Part shown: one piece after another, positions 1 through 11,463 of the stretch
Layout of the letters: each line of letters opens with the position of its first letter
How positions within the stretch are numbered: position 1 is the stretch's first letter
From: Aliidiomarina sp. B3213
GTDB taxonomy: Bacteria > Pseudomonadota > Gammaproteobacteria > Enterobacterales > Alteromonadaceae
Reading direction: 5' to 3'
NCBI RefSeq assembly: GCF_003290085.1
Contig: NZ_QMKJ01000002.1
Span: forward strand, 186,001-250,000
Length of the DNA stretch: 64,000 bases
Position numbers and translations under genes: made by a program
The notes under the pieces: model-generated
Database searches by the model: none
The model's input: the letters and a program-made list of their open reading frames with translations, nothing else
What the model was told of the DNA's origin: nothing

Positions 1-162
1 ACTGCGGCTATTGCTGCAGGTGAGCAAGCAAAAGCGCAAGAAGCTTTCGCTGAATTAACCCCAATTTTGGACCGCTATGCGACCAAAGGGCTAATTCACA
101 AAAATAAAGCGGCACGTCATAAGAGCCGTTTAAGCGCAAAAATCAACGCGCTATCTGCATAA
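1..162 (+). CDS. rpsT: 30S ribosomal protein S20, C-terminal part (5' end outside the window)
   Basis: The first 53 codons of the window, open from base 1 to a TAA at 160-162, encode the lysine- and alanine-rich helical tail of S20, including the segments [14 protein letters not shown] and SAKINAL. S20 binds 16S rRNA early in assembly of the 30S subunit. The start codon lies before base 1, so the gene is partial only because of the window edge. A perfect hairpin with a TTCG loop follows 23 bases after the stop. The assignment rests on the recognised C-terminal sequence alone. Confidence 0.93.
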   Translation, partial: TAAIAAGEQAKAQEAFAELTPILDRYATKGLIHKNKAARHKSRLSAKINALSA

Positions 163-185
163 TCGAAACTTCGATTAAAGCATTT

Positions 186-213
186 GAAAAGCACCTTCGG
201 GTGCTTTTCTGCT
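186..213 (+). terminator. Rho-independent terminator of rpsT
   Basis: GAAAAGCACC at 186-195 pairs perfectly with GGTGCTTTTC at 200-209 across a TTCG tetraloop. T-rich sequence follows. The arm's own A/T run makes it usable in both directions, so it may also end the convergent acyl carrier protein gene. Confidence 0.85.
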
Positions 214-222
214 TTCTGAGAC

Positions 223-492
223 TTAGCGATCGTCTTCTGCGTGGCGATATAAAGAAATGAGTTCTGCGATGGTATGAGGGGGTTCACTACAAGAACCGTC
301 TCTAAAAGGGCTGCAACCTAGCTGCTCGTCCATACGCGCTACCACCATGGCAACACCCAAGGAATCTAAGCCAGACTCCTGAAAACTCGCATGCGGATTA
401 ATATCTGCGACTAACTCGTTACCGGTCTGCGCAGCCACTTCTTCCATGCATCTAACAAGAACTTGTTCTATTTGGTAAGTGCGTGTGCTCAC
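223..492 (-). CDS. Acyl carrier protein-like protein
   Basis: This is a small protein of about 89 residues with the phosphopantetheine attachment motif GLDSLG (serine near residue 44), the hallmark of acyl carrier proteins. The GTG at 492-490 is preferred as start because the sequence reads as a normal ACP from there and an AGAGA stretch lies a few bases upstream. An upstream start would add about 10 basic residues unlike an ACP. It faces away from pseB across 150 bases and converges on rpsT. It has no fatty-acid gene beside it, so it is not the housekeeping AcpP. Stand-alone ACPs occur in flagellin-glycosylation loci of related bacteria, and a role in modifying the nonulosonic sugar is an inference from position. 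Confidence 0.72.
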   Translation of the reverse strand: MSTRTYQIEQVLVRCMEEVAAQTGNELVADINPHASFQESGLDSLGVAMVVARMDEQLGCSPFRDGSCSEPPHTIAELISLYRHAEDDR

Positions 493-613
493 AATAATTC
501 TCTTACATCTTCTTGCTAACAACTTCGCAACACTAACACGGACTGGATAAAACGAAAATATTTAGGCTTCAATTTCCGAGAAAACTAGCCCCGTTAGGCT
601 ATTGCTGTTATAA

Positions 614-2796
<2,183 letters not shown>

Positions 2797-2797
2797 A

Positions 2798-4990
2798 ATG
2801 CAATTCAGAGACTTTCGCCACCAAATCGAACCCGACGAGCAGAAACTTACGGAGGGGTTAGAGGCAGCCAAACATAGGTTTGAAGACAATCTAGCGCTAC
2901 TGCAACTGCAGCAGCCGGAATTGGTGAAACAGCTGAAGAGCTATGCACTAAAGCATGACACCTTGTGCATAGACAGAGCAGGCGACGTTCAACTTCTACT
3001 CTCACAGTCCATGACTTTCGCTTGGCCTCCCAGAGAATATGAAGCTTCTTATGTCCAAATATGCAATAAGCTGAGCGAGAGTAAAGCTAGTTTGCTGGCT
3101 ATATCGTTACAGCACAGCGGCGCAAATGTTCTTTCTCTAATTGCCACTAACCACGCTCCTGTAATACTCGTTTATGTATCTAGCTTATCAGAGCTTTATG
3201 TAAGCTTGCATGCTCACGATTGGAGAAAGGCGTTTACAGGGTCCCAGCTCATTTTTCAAATAGGCGGGACCATTGAGCAAGTGGAACAGGATTTAGAGAC
3301 GCTAGAACAACACGGTTTAAGTGTAAAACCATGTACGGTCATCCAAACTCTAAGCAGTGACGAAGAAAGTGAGGCAATTTGGCATTTTGAGCAAGCATTG
3401 AACTGGACCTATGACTGCGATCCGAGTTTGCGCGTACATACGCATAAATTTAAGGACCTGTGTGAATTTGAATTATTGAACACCCTTATAGATAACCTAA
3501 GGCATAGTTCCATAGCTTATGAACAGCCTTGGACTCTTATTTTGGTTGGAGCCTCCGCCAGCATACTTAAGCACGCGATACACAAACGAAACCTAACGCG
3601 TATCGTATTGGTGCACCCTCATCAATCTTTCGCTGAAGACGCTATTCAAAAGGCTAATGAACTCGGTATAGAAATTCTCTCTATCAATGGAAGTGAGTCA
3701 GAGCTTCCTGGAAAACTATTTCTTGCATTAAACTCGCTTTCGAAAGCGCAGCATTCATCACTTAGAATTTATCAAGGCGATCCTTCCAGCGCTCTAGAGC
3801 AGTTACGCCAGTTATGTGAGCTAGAGTTAAGATATTTAGTTCAACCGACAACCGGTGTACAACGGCTTTACCAGTCTGCTTTGCATACCACCCAAATAGA
3901 GCAAAACGTACTTACTCGCAGAAGTCGCTGGCCCGAATCAGGAAATGGCAAAGTTCCTGCTCTCATATTAGGTAATGGGCCCTCACTGAAGAAAATCATT
4001 CCGGAATTACGCAAGGGTGCATTTGCTGGATATTTAATTGTCTCTTGTGGTACAGCAATATCCACTTTAGCTCAAGAAAACATCACTCCACACCTGCACT
4101 TGGAGTTGGAATATTTTGCAGGTCACCTTTCGTCGTTACCCGAAGCGTTTTATTCAGAAACAACATTTGTAGGTCCACTCGGGTTTAATCATAGATTACG
4201 TTCTTTATTTCAAAGGCAAAGAAGTTTTGTTATCGACGGGCATCCGTTCGATGAAGTAGTGCCTCACATTCCAGATGACGCCATCCGTGTAACCGAAGCT
4301 TTTCCAACGGTCGCCAATTTGGCAGCAGAGTTGATGCCCAAACTAGGTGCTGACTCGGTATTCTTAGCGGGAATTGATTTGGCATTCAAAGGAAGCGAAC
4401 ATCACGCAGGTGGAGAGATGTATGAACAAACGAGCTTTGAACAATACAAGCACAGTTCAGGTGGAGCGATTGAAGCCGTAAATGTTGACGGTCAACTGGT
4501 TCACACAAAACGAGAGTTTATATTTTCAGCACAACAGCTAAAAAAGATTATCCAGCAAAGCCCTACTGCTCAATACTTTTCTATAAGTGAAGGCTTACCT
4601 TTGGGGGCTGAAGTCCTGAAGCAAATTCCCGCCAATAGAGCGCTATTCGACGCTGAAATTACCCCCGTTTCTCGCTGCACAATTCAGTGGAGTCAGTTAG
4701 GTTACAATTGCGACTCAACTGCTTATTTCGACGAACTTAAAGATATATGCCTAATGCAGCCAGAACTTGCGCAGCAACATTTGTATCGCCTATTGGAAGA
4801 TTCTGACACTCAGATTTTGAGCTCTAACCACTCGAAGAATATAGGACGGTTTTGGTCTGCGAGTTTAATCGCAAGCTTAGCTTCTCTAATGCTACGACAT
4901 ATAGAAAAGAATGAGCGTCTGCCAGATTCCTTAGAAGATAAGCTTAAAAATCTAGCGCATCTTGTTCTTCTTTACTCAGCAAAGATTTAA
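2798..4990 (+). CDS. maf: Motility-associated factor (Maf) glycosyltransferase, DUF115 family, copy 2
   Basis: Maf proteins transfer nonulosonic acids such as pseudaminic acid onto flagellin in the cytoplasm before export. This 730-residue protein has the DUF115/MptE-like signature LGNGPSLK near residues 391-398, followed by ISCGT-type sequence and the conserved segment FLAGIDLAF. It starts one base after pseC, within the same operon. Its last 16 codons overlap the last codons of the oppositely oriented maf copy at 4944-7823. The two copies are clearly diverged, and the other is longer because of a repeated N-terminal region. Which flagellin or sugar each one uses cannot be told from sequence. 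Confidence 0.87.
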   Translation: MQFRDFRHQIEPDEQKLTEGLEAAKHRFEDNLALLQLQQPELVKQLKSYALKHDTLCIDRAGDVQLLLSQSMTFAWPPREYEASYVQICNKLSESKASLLAISLQHSGANVLSLIATNHAPVILVYVSSLSELYVSLHAHDWRKAFTGSQLIFQIGGTIEQVEQDLETLEQHGLSVKPCTVIQTLSSDEESEAIWHFEQALNWTYDCDPSLRVHTHKFKDLCEFELLNTLIDNLRHSSIAYEQPWTLILVGASASILKHAIHKRNLTRIVLVHPHQSFAEDAIQKANELGIEILSINGSESELPGKLFLALNSLSKAQHSSLRIYQGDPSSALEQLRQLCELELRYLVQPTTGVQRLYQSALHTTQIEQNVLTRRSRWPESGNGKVPALILGNGPSLKKIIPELRKGAFAGYLIVSCGTAISTLAQENITPHLHLELEYFAGHLSSLPEAFYSETTFVGPLGFNHRLRSLFQRQRSFVIDGHPFDEVVPHIPDDAIRVTEAFPTVANLAAELMPKLGADSVFLAGIDLAFKGSEHHAGGEMYEQTSFEQYKHSSGGAIEAVNVDGQLVHTKREFIFSAQQLKKIIQQSPTAQYFSISEGLPLGAEVLKQIPANRALFDAEITPVSRCTIQWSQLGYNCDSTAYFDELKDICLMQPELAQQHLYRLLEDSDTQILSSNHSKNIGRFWSASLIASLASLMLRHIEKNERLPDSLEDKLKNLAHLVLLYSAKI

Positions 4991-7823
4991 CCACTGTGCT
5001 GTCAAATGCGTCTTTGTCTTTAATCCAGTCTTTTCTTGTGAGTATTAGAAAGTCTCTATAAACCTCAAGACCCTTTTCGTAATACTCAATCGCTTGGTCA
5101 TTATCTTTAGCTAAGTAAAGTAGTCGAATTAAAGCAGAACTAATGAAGTGGGCACTACTAAAAATCAAATAGAACCAAATAGACTGGTCTCGTTTGTAGA
5201 GTTCAATTAAGAATAACTTCTCACGCTCAAGCTGCTTTAATGCTTCTTCTCGCGTAGTCACAGGCTTTTCGTGAAGCTTCCACAACTCATCCATTTCTGG
5301 CAGTACTTTATCTTCCGCCTCTCGCGCTTCGATAGCTTCAACCACAGTATCAACTTGGTCTCGAGTAAACAGTTCATCTCTCATGGCTTGCTTAACGTTG
5401 CTTTTCGAGAGGTTTGCTTGTTCTTCTATTTCCACGAAATGTTTAGGAATGGACCCTTCGATAAACGCCCCATCACTAGTATTTACAACCTTAATTCCAT
5501 TCGATTTACGAAGTAACTGGGTCATAATTCTGCAAGCTAACTGGAACTCATATTTCGTTCGAATATTGCCAGAAAGATTGCCGTGCACAGGAATGCCCTC
5601 ACCAGCAATTTCCTCATAGTCGTGCCAACTTTCATCACTGTCCTTGTAGTAAGCACTATTCTTAGAATGATGATGACCCACACTTTTAAAACCTAAATCT
5701 ACTCCCGTTAAAAATAGGTTTTTGAAGCCGAGGAAAATGACCGCAGATACAGCCATGTTCGTCACTGTTGGGTAGCAGTAATCCAGAGTTGCATAGACTT
5801 TCCGGTGTTCCGCATACCGAAGAAATGCCTCAGTTCCGGCTTCACCATGTTTAAAGATCATGAGTTGTTCTTTGAACAGAGCAACTGTGTCAGGATGAAG
5901 TGACGCTAATGAGAGTAGAGAAATTTTCTTTAACCACTCGCGGTCTGGTATCTGCGTGATCCACTGATAAGTAGCTCTGTTTTGTTCAACTTCCGTGTGA
6001 AAGTCTGGTGTGATACCCGCTTCATAAAGAGGTTTCAAAGCGGTACCACAAGAAATAATTAGAAACTCCGACTGACGCTCTTTAAGTAGGTCGATAGTGT
6101 CGTCAAGCGAAGGCCCGTTCCCAACAATCATCACAGGCGTTTCAGCAAATTCTGGGCTGATCTGGGCACCATGCTTAAGTACCTCGGCCCCTCTTTTTAA
6201 GTTCGCTTTAGTGTGGGAAATATTAAACCTAACATGGTCAAAGTACTCGCTCAGCATCAAATAACTTTCGAAGTCTCGTCGCAGTTGGTTGATGTGAGGC
6301 TGCATACTTGGGTAATACATTGGGCTGAAGAAAAACGCACTTGCGGTTAGATAGCCACCCTCAGAGTGAAATTGACTAAACATATCTTCCTGAATGTAAG
6401 TACCGTCGTCGCCCACATTGATATATAAATGGGTTCCCCTCTCTCTTTGAGCAGGAAGGATTTCATGCCAAGGCGTGGTAAATAAAGACCAATATAAAAA
6501 TTCAGGGTTCGGTTCGTAAATATAGAGTGACTTGATGTCGTAATCGTCAAACAATTGCTCAAGTGGGTAACCTAAGCCTAAACCAAACCAAATTAAGCTA
6601 CTCACTGTGTCTGGAATAAACTGACCATCAGTTTCAAGCTCTTCAAAGAGTTTGCCAAAAAAGCGGTTACAGCGGAAATGCCTGTATTTCCATAACTTCC
6701 CACCTTTATACCCAGCAAACATGTCATTTCTATTCGGCTCTTCAGAAAATGCTTGTATAGCCTGGCTTGCCAACTCTCTGGGGTTTGCATGATACAAAGC
6801 TCCAAAACGTTGCTCATGGTAAACGTTAAGTTCGCCTGAATCGTCGATAAACGCCTGCCAATACTGAGGGGTATAATCCTTAAGTTGTTCGTATATTTCC
6901 GGAAACTGCAATGCGAGAGCTTCGAGATTCTTTGCCTTCAGCGCTTTCATTTTAACAATTTTTTCGCGCGCGGATTCTTTGTCTATAGAAGAGCTAACTT
7001 TTCCTGCCCTAAAAGGTAAGTAGTGCGTTACGTGATCAAGCGAAGGTAACTGTACCTGACCATTAATTAACGCATTAAAGTTAAATTCCGGGCCAAGCAA
7101 ATAGTCGTAAACCACATCCATCGCGGGTTCGTGGTAGTGCTTATATAAATGCACCTTGGTCGAACCAAAAGCTTCATGAAGTTGCTTTAGATCTTCCCCA
7201 ATATTAAGGCCGTTTTGACCTATCTGTAAAAATAAGCGAATGCCACGTTTCTCTGCGTCTAGAAGCATTTTCTTCCAGTTCGCAATCCGGATACTGCCCC
7301 TGAAGAAATCTAAGGTTGGCTCGTAAATAATGACGTTTTGCGGTGTGGTCATCTCGAGAAGATGCTCCAACGCATACCCTAAACCCAGACCAAACATCAC
7401 TACAGTATCTGGATTTTCAGTCAGAGGCTCCATCGGTATAGCTGGCACAAAGCCATTGCTTTCGGGCATTTGGTATGAGCGAAGAAGCGGCTTCGCAGAG
7501 GCCTGCTCGCCCACTAAATTAACTACGGGCGCATTTTCTAAGAATTGGTTTATATCTGCTTTTGATTCTTGTTCTGGGTGCAATCCATAGACGACCTGAC
7601 TGTTGCTACGACTCGTTAAATTGAGTTCGCCTTCCTTGTTGCAAAACAACCCGTAATCGTCGATAACAGACTCTTGAAAGGCCACCGCTAGGTTCGGCAT
7701 TACAACTTGAAATGCCGCTCTATTATCTTCAAAACGCTTGGTAAGAAAGCTTTCTAGTTGTTGTTCTAGACGGTCTTGCTCAGATTTATCTTCAGAAAGG
7801 TGGTAACGAATCGTTTTTAGCAT
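4944..7823 (-). CDS. maf: Motility-associated factor (Maf) glycosyltransferase, DUF115 family, copy 1
   Basis: This 959-residue Maf protein carries the DUF115 core motif VGNGPSLDD at about residue 565, then LIISCGTAL and FLTGVDLGFKS. The N-terminal half holds two related stretches, one with FGLGLGYALEHLLE and IYEPTLDFF and the other with FGLGLGYPLEQLFD and IYEPNPEFL. This suggests an internal duplication of the Maf N-terminal domain, which explains the length. It lies three bases after the fliT-like gene and is read together with fliS and fliD, so it is probably made with the filament cap and chaperone. Its 3' end overlaps the opposing maf gene by 47 bases. Confidence 0.87.
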   Translation of the reverse strand: MLKTIRYHLSEDKSEQDRLEQQLESFLTKRFEDNRAAFQVVMPNLAVAFQESVIDDYGLFCNKEGELNLTSRSNSQVVYGLHPEQESKADINQFLENAPVVNLVGEQASAKPLLRSYQMPESNGFVPAIPMEPLTENPDTVVMFGLGLGYALEHLLEMTTPQNVIIYEPTLDFFRGSIRIANWKKMLLDAEKRGIRLFLQIGQNGLNIGEDLKQLHEAFGSTKVHLYKHYHEPAMDVVYDYLLGPEFNFNALINGQVQLPSLDHVTHYLPFRAGKVSSSIDKESAREKIVKMKALKAKNLEALALQFPEIYEQLKDYTPQYWQAFIDDSGELNVYHEQRFGALYHANPRELASQAIQAFSEEPNRNDMFAGYKGGKLWKYRHFRCNRFFGKLFEELETDGQFIPDTVSSLIWFGLGLGYPLEQLFDDYDIKSLYIYEPNPEFLYWSLFTTPWHEILPAQRERGTHLYINVGDDGTYIQEDMFSQFHSEGGYLTASAFFFSPMYYPSMQPHINQLRRDFESYLMLSEYFDHVRFNISHTKANLKRGAEVLKHGAQISPEFAETPVMIVGNGPSLDDTIDLLKERQSEFLIISCGTALKPLYEAGITPDFHTEVEQNRATYQWITQIPDREWLKKISLLSLASLHPDTVALFKEQLMIFKHGEAGTEAFLRYAEHRKVYATLDYCYPTVTNMAVSAVIFLGFKNLFLTGVDLGFKSVGHHHSKNSAYYKDSDESWHDYEEIAGEGIPVHGNLSGNIRTKYEFQLACRIMTQLLRKSNGIKVVNTSDGAFIEGSIPKHFVEIEEQANLSKSNVKQAMRDELFTRDQVDTVVEAIEAREAEDKVLPEMDELWKLHEKPVTTREEALKQLEREKLFLIELYKRDQSIWFYLIFSSAHFISSALIRLLYLAKDNDQAIEYYEKGLEVYRDFLILTRKDWIKDKDAFDSTVVKSLLSKEEQDALDF

Positions 7824-7825
7824 AA

Positions 7826-8137
7826 TTAGTATAGTTTCTTAGCTTTTCGTCCTTGCGCCAATTCAAGCAATATTTTTTTAGTTTGCTCTCTTTCGCGCAT
7901 GGCTTGCTGAGTCCAGGTTTCTATTTTTTTCTGTGTATCTCTAAGAAAGCGTAAGGTTTGGTCGTCTGGTTTTTCGCCGCCAAGATCAGCAAAGAGGCTT
8001 TCCAGCCTCTTTTCATGTGTTTCAAGCTTCGCAGCGACAGTTTCCCGTGTATCTTCAGGGTCTGCAAATAGTTGCTCAATTTCGCTTTGGAGTGACTGAA
8101 TAGCTTCTATATGTTCGGCTATTTTGTCATCGTTCAT
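7826..8137 (-). CDS. FliT-like small flagellar protein
   Basis: The 103-residue, highly charged and almost wholly helical protein follows fliS with a TAATG stop/start overlap. FliT-type export chaperones for the cap protein FliD take this slot in many flagellar operons. No catalytic motif is visible and similarity to enterobacterial FliT cannot be claimed from sequence alone, so the name rests on size, predicted helices and position between fliS and maf. A function as a FliD chaperone or regulator is an inference. Confidence 0.6.
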   Translation of the reverse strand: MNDDKIAEHIEAIQSLQSEIEQLFADPEDTRETVAAKLETHEKRLESLFADLGGEKPDDQTLRFLRDTQKKIETWTQQAMREREQTKKILLELAQGRKAKKLY

Positions 8138-8565
8138 TAACCCATCGCCTCTCGCTCGCTCTGCATACGATATCCTTCTTCTTTCGCTTCTTCAGGTATC
8201 GCATCCCAACCTTCTTTGATTTGACGAACAATGTACATGGTTCTATCAATTTTCTCTACATCATTATCAAGGCTTACGTCAGTAAGCTGATCCATAATAA
8301 AAGCATAAAGATCATAAAGGTTGCTTGTTACGTCTGCCTTAACATCTAAATTCAGAGCGCCTTGCAATGCAGACACAATCGCTACTGCTTTGGTCAGGTT
8401 TTTTGCTTTTTCCTCATGATTTTTGCGCTCAATTGCCCCTTTCGCATAGGCCATTTTCTCAAGAGCCCCTTGCAGTAACATTTGAATGACACGATGAGGA
8501 TCTGCAGTTGCTGCCTGATTGCTCACACCTACCGTCTTATACGCTTTCAAACCTTTGTTATACAT
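8137..8565 (-). CDS. fliS: Flagellin export chaperone FliS
   Basis: FliS binds the C-terminal helix of unpolymerised flagellin and delivers it to the flagellar export gate. The 142-residue protein shows the family features: an N-terminal MYNKGLKAYK segment, then ADPHRVIQMLLQGAL, and a four-helix layout ending in a charged tail. Length is normal. It lies 33 bases after fliD and overlaps the fliT-like gene, matching the usual fliD-fliS-fliT order. Confidence 0.93.
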   Translation of the reverse strand: MYNKGLKAYKTVGVSNQAATADPHRVIQMLLQGALEKMAYAKGAIERKNHEEKAKNLTKAVAIVSALQGALNLDVKADVTSNLYDLYAFIMDQLTDVSLDNDVEKIDRTMYIVRQIKEGWDAIPEEAKEEGYRMQSEREAMG

Positions 8566-8598
8566 AAGGGTACCTCAGTTAAATTAGGTCAATTAGGC

Positions 8599-10032
8599 CT
8601 AAGCCATGCCCAATTGAGCAAACATCATGTTTGCATTGCTTTGTAAGCTAGTAATTGTGCTGTCGAGCCCAGCGAATCGCTTGCGCTGAGTTTCTTCATA
8701 GTTTTCAATGTAGCGCTCGAACGCTTCGCGCTCGTCTTTAATTAGCTCTTGTTGACTTTGTACCGCTTGTGAGCGAGCTTGCAATAAACCACCTGACTGA
8801 CCATATTGAGTCACGAGAGTGTCTAATCGGCTAGCAATACCATTTTCGCCAGAGAACATTTCAGCTACAGCGTCAAAGTTTTCTTCTAAAGCATTTGTTA
8901 ATCGTTGCTTACCTGTGCCCTGGTCGCCAATCGAGTCAGAACTGAATTCCAGCTTGCCGTCGCTGTCGAAAGTGAGGCCAATCTGGAACAGGTTATTAAT
9001 TTCACCGCTACCCGTGCTACCCGCAACAATAGAACTAAATGTCGACTGAATAGAGCGCACCATTGAGTCACCGATTAGAGGACCACTTTTGCTCTCTCCG
9101 TCTTCCCCGGCAGGGCGATATTTCGTACTGTTGTTAATCTCATCGATTAGCTTGTTATATGCAGAAACAAAAGATTCAATTGCAGACTTCACGCCCTCAG
9201 CGTCGTAGTCTACGCTAGCGTCTATTGCTCCCTCAGTACCGGTTTCTCTTAATACGGTAATCGACGTATTTTGAATGGTATTTTCAAAGGTATTCGTCGA
9301 ACTAAATGCCTCGATACCATCGATACTAATGCGGGCATCTGCAGCGCTATCTTCTGCATCGATTGTCATACCTGCAGGTCCTGCACCCGTGGCTACGGTC
9401 GATACACTATCTAATTCTTCATTATCATTCGAAACGATAAGCTCTTTGTCTTCTCCGGTTTTATCCGAAGTAAACACCAATCTCGTTTCTGGTGTTGAGC
9501 CGCCCGTATTGATTAAGCTAGCACTCACACCGAAATTATCATCAGATTCATTAATCGCTCTTGCTATGTCTTCCAAAGAAGCATTGGCACCCACAGCAAC
9601 GCTAAACGAATCTTCTCCGTCTTGAGTTGCGAATGTTAGGTTGCCTGAAGCGGTTGTAATTTCTTGGTCTACACCAGTGAAAGCACCAGACTCAGCTCGA
9701 GTACCTCGAGCTAAGTCCAGCACTTCTATACTGTAGTTGCCGCGTGCAGCAGAACGAGAAGATTCCATGGTGAAATAAGGGTTATCACTGTCAGGATTAC
9801 TCACAGTAGCAGCGCGCGCTTGCATCCGGTCTGGATCGCCAAGCGTATCCAACGGCGTGCGTAACGCATTCATTGCAGAACGAAGCTTACCAATTGCAGA
9901 AATTTGCACTTTGGTTTCGTCTTCGCGCTTATCTAATGCCGCAATCCTAGGCGCTCGCTCAGCTTGAACTAGCTGTGCGAGTAAGTCGTCCAAGGCTAAG
10001 CCTGAACCAATACCTAATGATGAAACACCCAT
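8599..10032 (-). CDS. fliD: Flagellar filament cap protein (hook-associated protein 2)
   Basis: FliD forms the cap at the filament tip under which exported flagellin folds. The 477-residue protein begins with the typical MGVSSLGIGSGLALDDLLAQLV segment region, has the SRSAARGNYSIEVLDLA stretch of the conserved N-terminal half, and ends in coiled-coil helices with the RFAGLDSTITSLQ-type C-terminal motif. Size is normal. It sits 11 bases downstream of flaG and ahead of fliS, so flaG-fliD-fliS-fliT-maf look like one operon read from the flagellin side. Confidence 0.94.
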   Translation of the reverse strand: MGVSSLGIGSGLALDDLLAQLVQAERAPRIAALDKREDETKVQISAIGKLRSAMNALRTPLDTLGDPDRMQARAATVSNPDSDNPYFTMESSRSAARGNYSIEVLDLARGTRAESGAFTGVDQEITTASGNLTFATQDGEDSFSVAVGANASLEDIARAINESDDNFGVSASLINTGGSTPETRLVFTSDKTGEDKELIVSNDNEELDSVSTVATGAGPAGMTIDAEDSAADARISIDGIEAFSSTNTFENTIQNTSITVLRETGTEGAIDASVDYDAEGVKSAIESFVSAYNKLIDEINNSTKYRPAGEDGESKSGPLIGDSMVRSIQSTFSSIVAGSTGSGEINNLFQIGLTFDSDGKLEFSSDSIGDQGTGKQRLTNALEENFDAVAEMFSGENGIASRLDTLVTQYGQSGGLLQARSQAVQSQQELIKDEREAFERYIENYEETQRKRFAGLDSTITSLQSNANMMFAQLGMA

Positions 10033-10043
10033 ACTACACCTCT

Positions 10044-10469
10044 TTAGATCTTGCTATCGATGAGAACACCAACAGCTTTGTCGACCCCATCTCCCATTTC
10101 TCGCATGCGAGACACTAACCGCAGAACATCTTCACTAGGAATTTGACGGATTTTCTCGCCAGACTCCTGATCCAACACAGAAATCACGGTACGTTGAGCT
10201 TCGTCGTCGACCTTAAACTGCAATTGGCGATTAGTCACCTCAAGCACTTCATTTAATTTATCGACAACTTCCCCGATTCCTTTAGTTTCCAACGGACTTT
10301 CTTGCTCTTTCTCAGACTGAGACTTCGCAGCTTTTTCCGCTTGACCACGGTTAGATCCATTTAGACTTTCTGCCAGCACCTCTTTCCCACGAGCCTCTGC
10401 GGTTTGTTCTTTTTGAACGTCACTAAGAGGACTCTGTGGAGTCACTTTTGCGGCGATTTCAATACTCAT
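10044..10469 (-). CDS. flaG: FlaG family flagellar protein
   Basis: This 141-residue protein has a variable, charged N-terminal half and the conserved FlaG C-terminal domain (QLQFKVDDEAQRTVISVLD, then IRQIPSEDVLRLV). FlaG proteins affect filament length in polar flagella, but their biochemical role is not settled. It lies between flagellin 1 and fliD. A GGGAGG sequence precedes the ATG at 10469. A long AT-rich hairpin (10498-10546) separates it from flagellin 1. Confidence 0.88.
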   Translation of the reverse strand: MSIEIAAKVTPQSPLSDVQKEQTAEARGKEVLAESLNGSNRGQAEKAAKSQSEKEQESPLETKGIGEVVDKLNEVLEVTNRQLQFKVDDEAQRTVISVLDQESGEKIRQIPSEDVLRLVSRMREMGDGVDKAVGVLIDSKI

Positions 10470-10497
10470 ATTGACCTCCCAACTGCAACTAGTGCTG

Positions 10498-10546
10498 GCA
10501 GCTATCTATTAAACTATAACGAGTATAGTTTAAATAGAATAGCTGC
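10498..10546 (-). other. Long AT-rich hairpin between flagellin 1 and flaG
   Basis: The arms at 10498-10518 and 10524-10546 pair over 21 base pairs with two single-base bulges around a 5-base loop. There is no T-run after it on the minus strand, so it is not a classical terminator. As it separates a very highly expressed flagellin gene from flaG-fliD-fliS, it may stabilise the flagellin mRNA or reduce read-through. That role is inference. Confidence 0.6.
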
Positions 10547-10556
10547 TACGCATTAC

Positions 10557-11375
10557 TTATCCTAAAAGGCTCAATGCTGCCTGAGGACGCTGGTTAGCCT
10601 GGCTCAATACAGACAGTGAAGACTGCTGAATGATCTGGCTACGCGTTAACTCAGCTGTTTCTGCTGCAAAGTCAGTGTCTTGGATACGTGAACGAGCACC
10701 AGTTACGTTTTCGCTGATGTTAGTCAAGTTACGAATCGTAGACTGGAAGCGGTTTTGAATCGCACCAAGATCCGCACGCTCAGAACCAATTGTCGAAATA
10801 GCGTTGTCAATTGTATCTAGCGCAGAAGACGCTGAAGCAGTAGATGAAACGCTAACATCGTTAATACCAAGACCAGTCGCGTTGAACTGCTGGCTCAATG
10901 TAATTGAAATATCTTGACCTGAGTTTGCACCCACCAAGAACTTCTCAGAGAAGTTACCGTCAAGCAATTTCTTGCCTGCGAACTCAGTGTTAGAAGCGAT
11001 ACGGTTAATTTCTGTTTTCAGTGCTGACACTTCTTTTTGAAGTGCTGCACGGTCAGCAGTTGAATTGATACCGTTTTGTGACTGAACAGCCAACTGACGA
11101 ATACGTTGAAGTGAAGTGGTCACCTCTTGTAATGCGCCTTCTGCAGTTTGAGCTACAGAGATACCGTCTTGAGCGTTACGAACCGCTTGGTTCAAACCCA
11201 TGATTTGAGAAGTCATACGGTTTGTAATCTGAAGACCTGCTGCATCGTCAGCTGCGCTGTTGATGCGGAAACCAGATGACAAACGTTCAAATGCAGTACC
11301 AAGTTGGTTGCCTACATTATTAAGGTTACGTTGTGCATTCAAAGATGACACGTTCGTGTTTACGTAAAGTGACAT
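10557..11375 (-). CDS. Flagellin 1
   Basis: The 272-residue filament subunit has the conserved D0/D1 ends and a very short central region. The N-terminus is MSLYVNTNVSSLNAQRNL and the C-terminus ends ANQRPQAALSLLG. The ATG at 11375 is chosen because an AAAGGAGA ribosome-binding site precedes it and all paralogues start with MSLxxNTN; the longer open frame upstream is untranslated leader. A sigma-28 promoter lies at 11464-11490. It is nearly identical at DNA level to flagellin 3 over long stretches, suggesting gene conversion. It is the first of four flagellin genes on this strand and lies next to flaG-fliD. Confidence 0.95.
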   Translation of the reverse strand: MSLYVNTNVSSLNAQRNLNNVGNQLGTAFERLSSGFRINSAADDAAGLQITNRMTSQIMGLNQAVRNAQDGISVAQTAEGALQEVTTSLQRIRQLAVQSQNGINSTADRAALQKEVSALKTEINRIASNTEFAGKKLLDGNFSEKFLVGANSGQDISITLSQQFNATGLGINDVSVSSTASASSALDTIDNAISTIGSERADLGAIQNRFQSTIRNLTNISENVTGARSRIQDTDFAAETAELTRSQIIQQSSLSVLSQANQRPQAALSLLG

Positions 11376-11463
11376 AATTGTCTCCTTTAACAAGCTAAGC
11401 TTGTTTGCCGTTTCAAATAACTTAACCGTCAAAATAACAGTTAAGGTTCCCCTACATCTGAAT

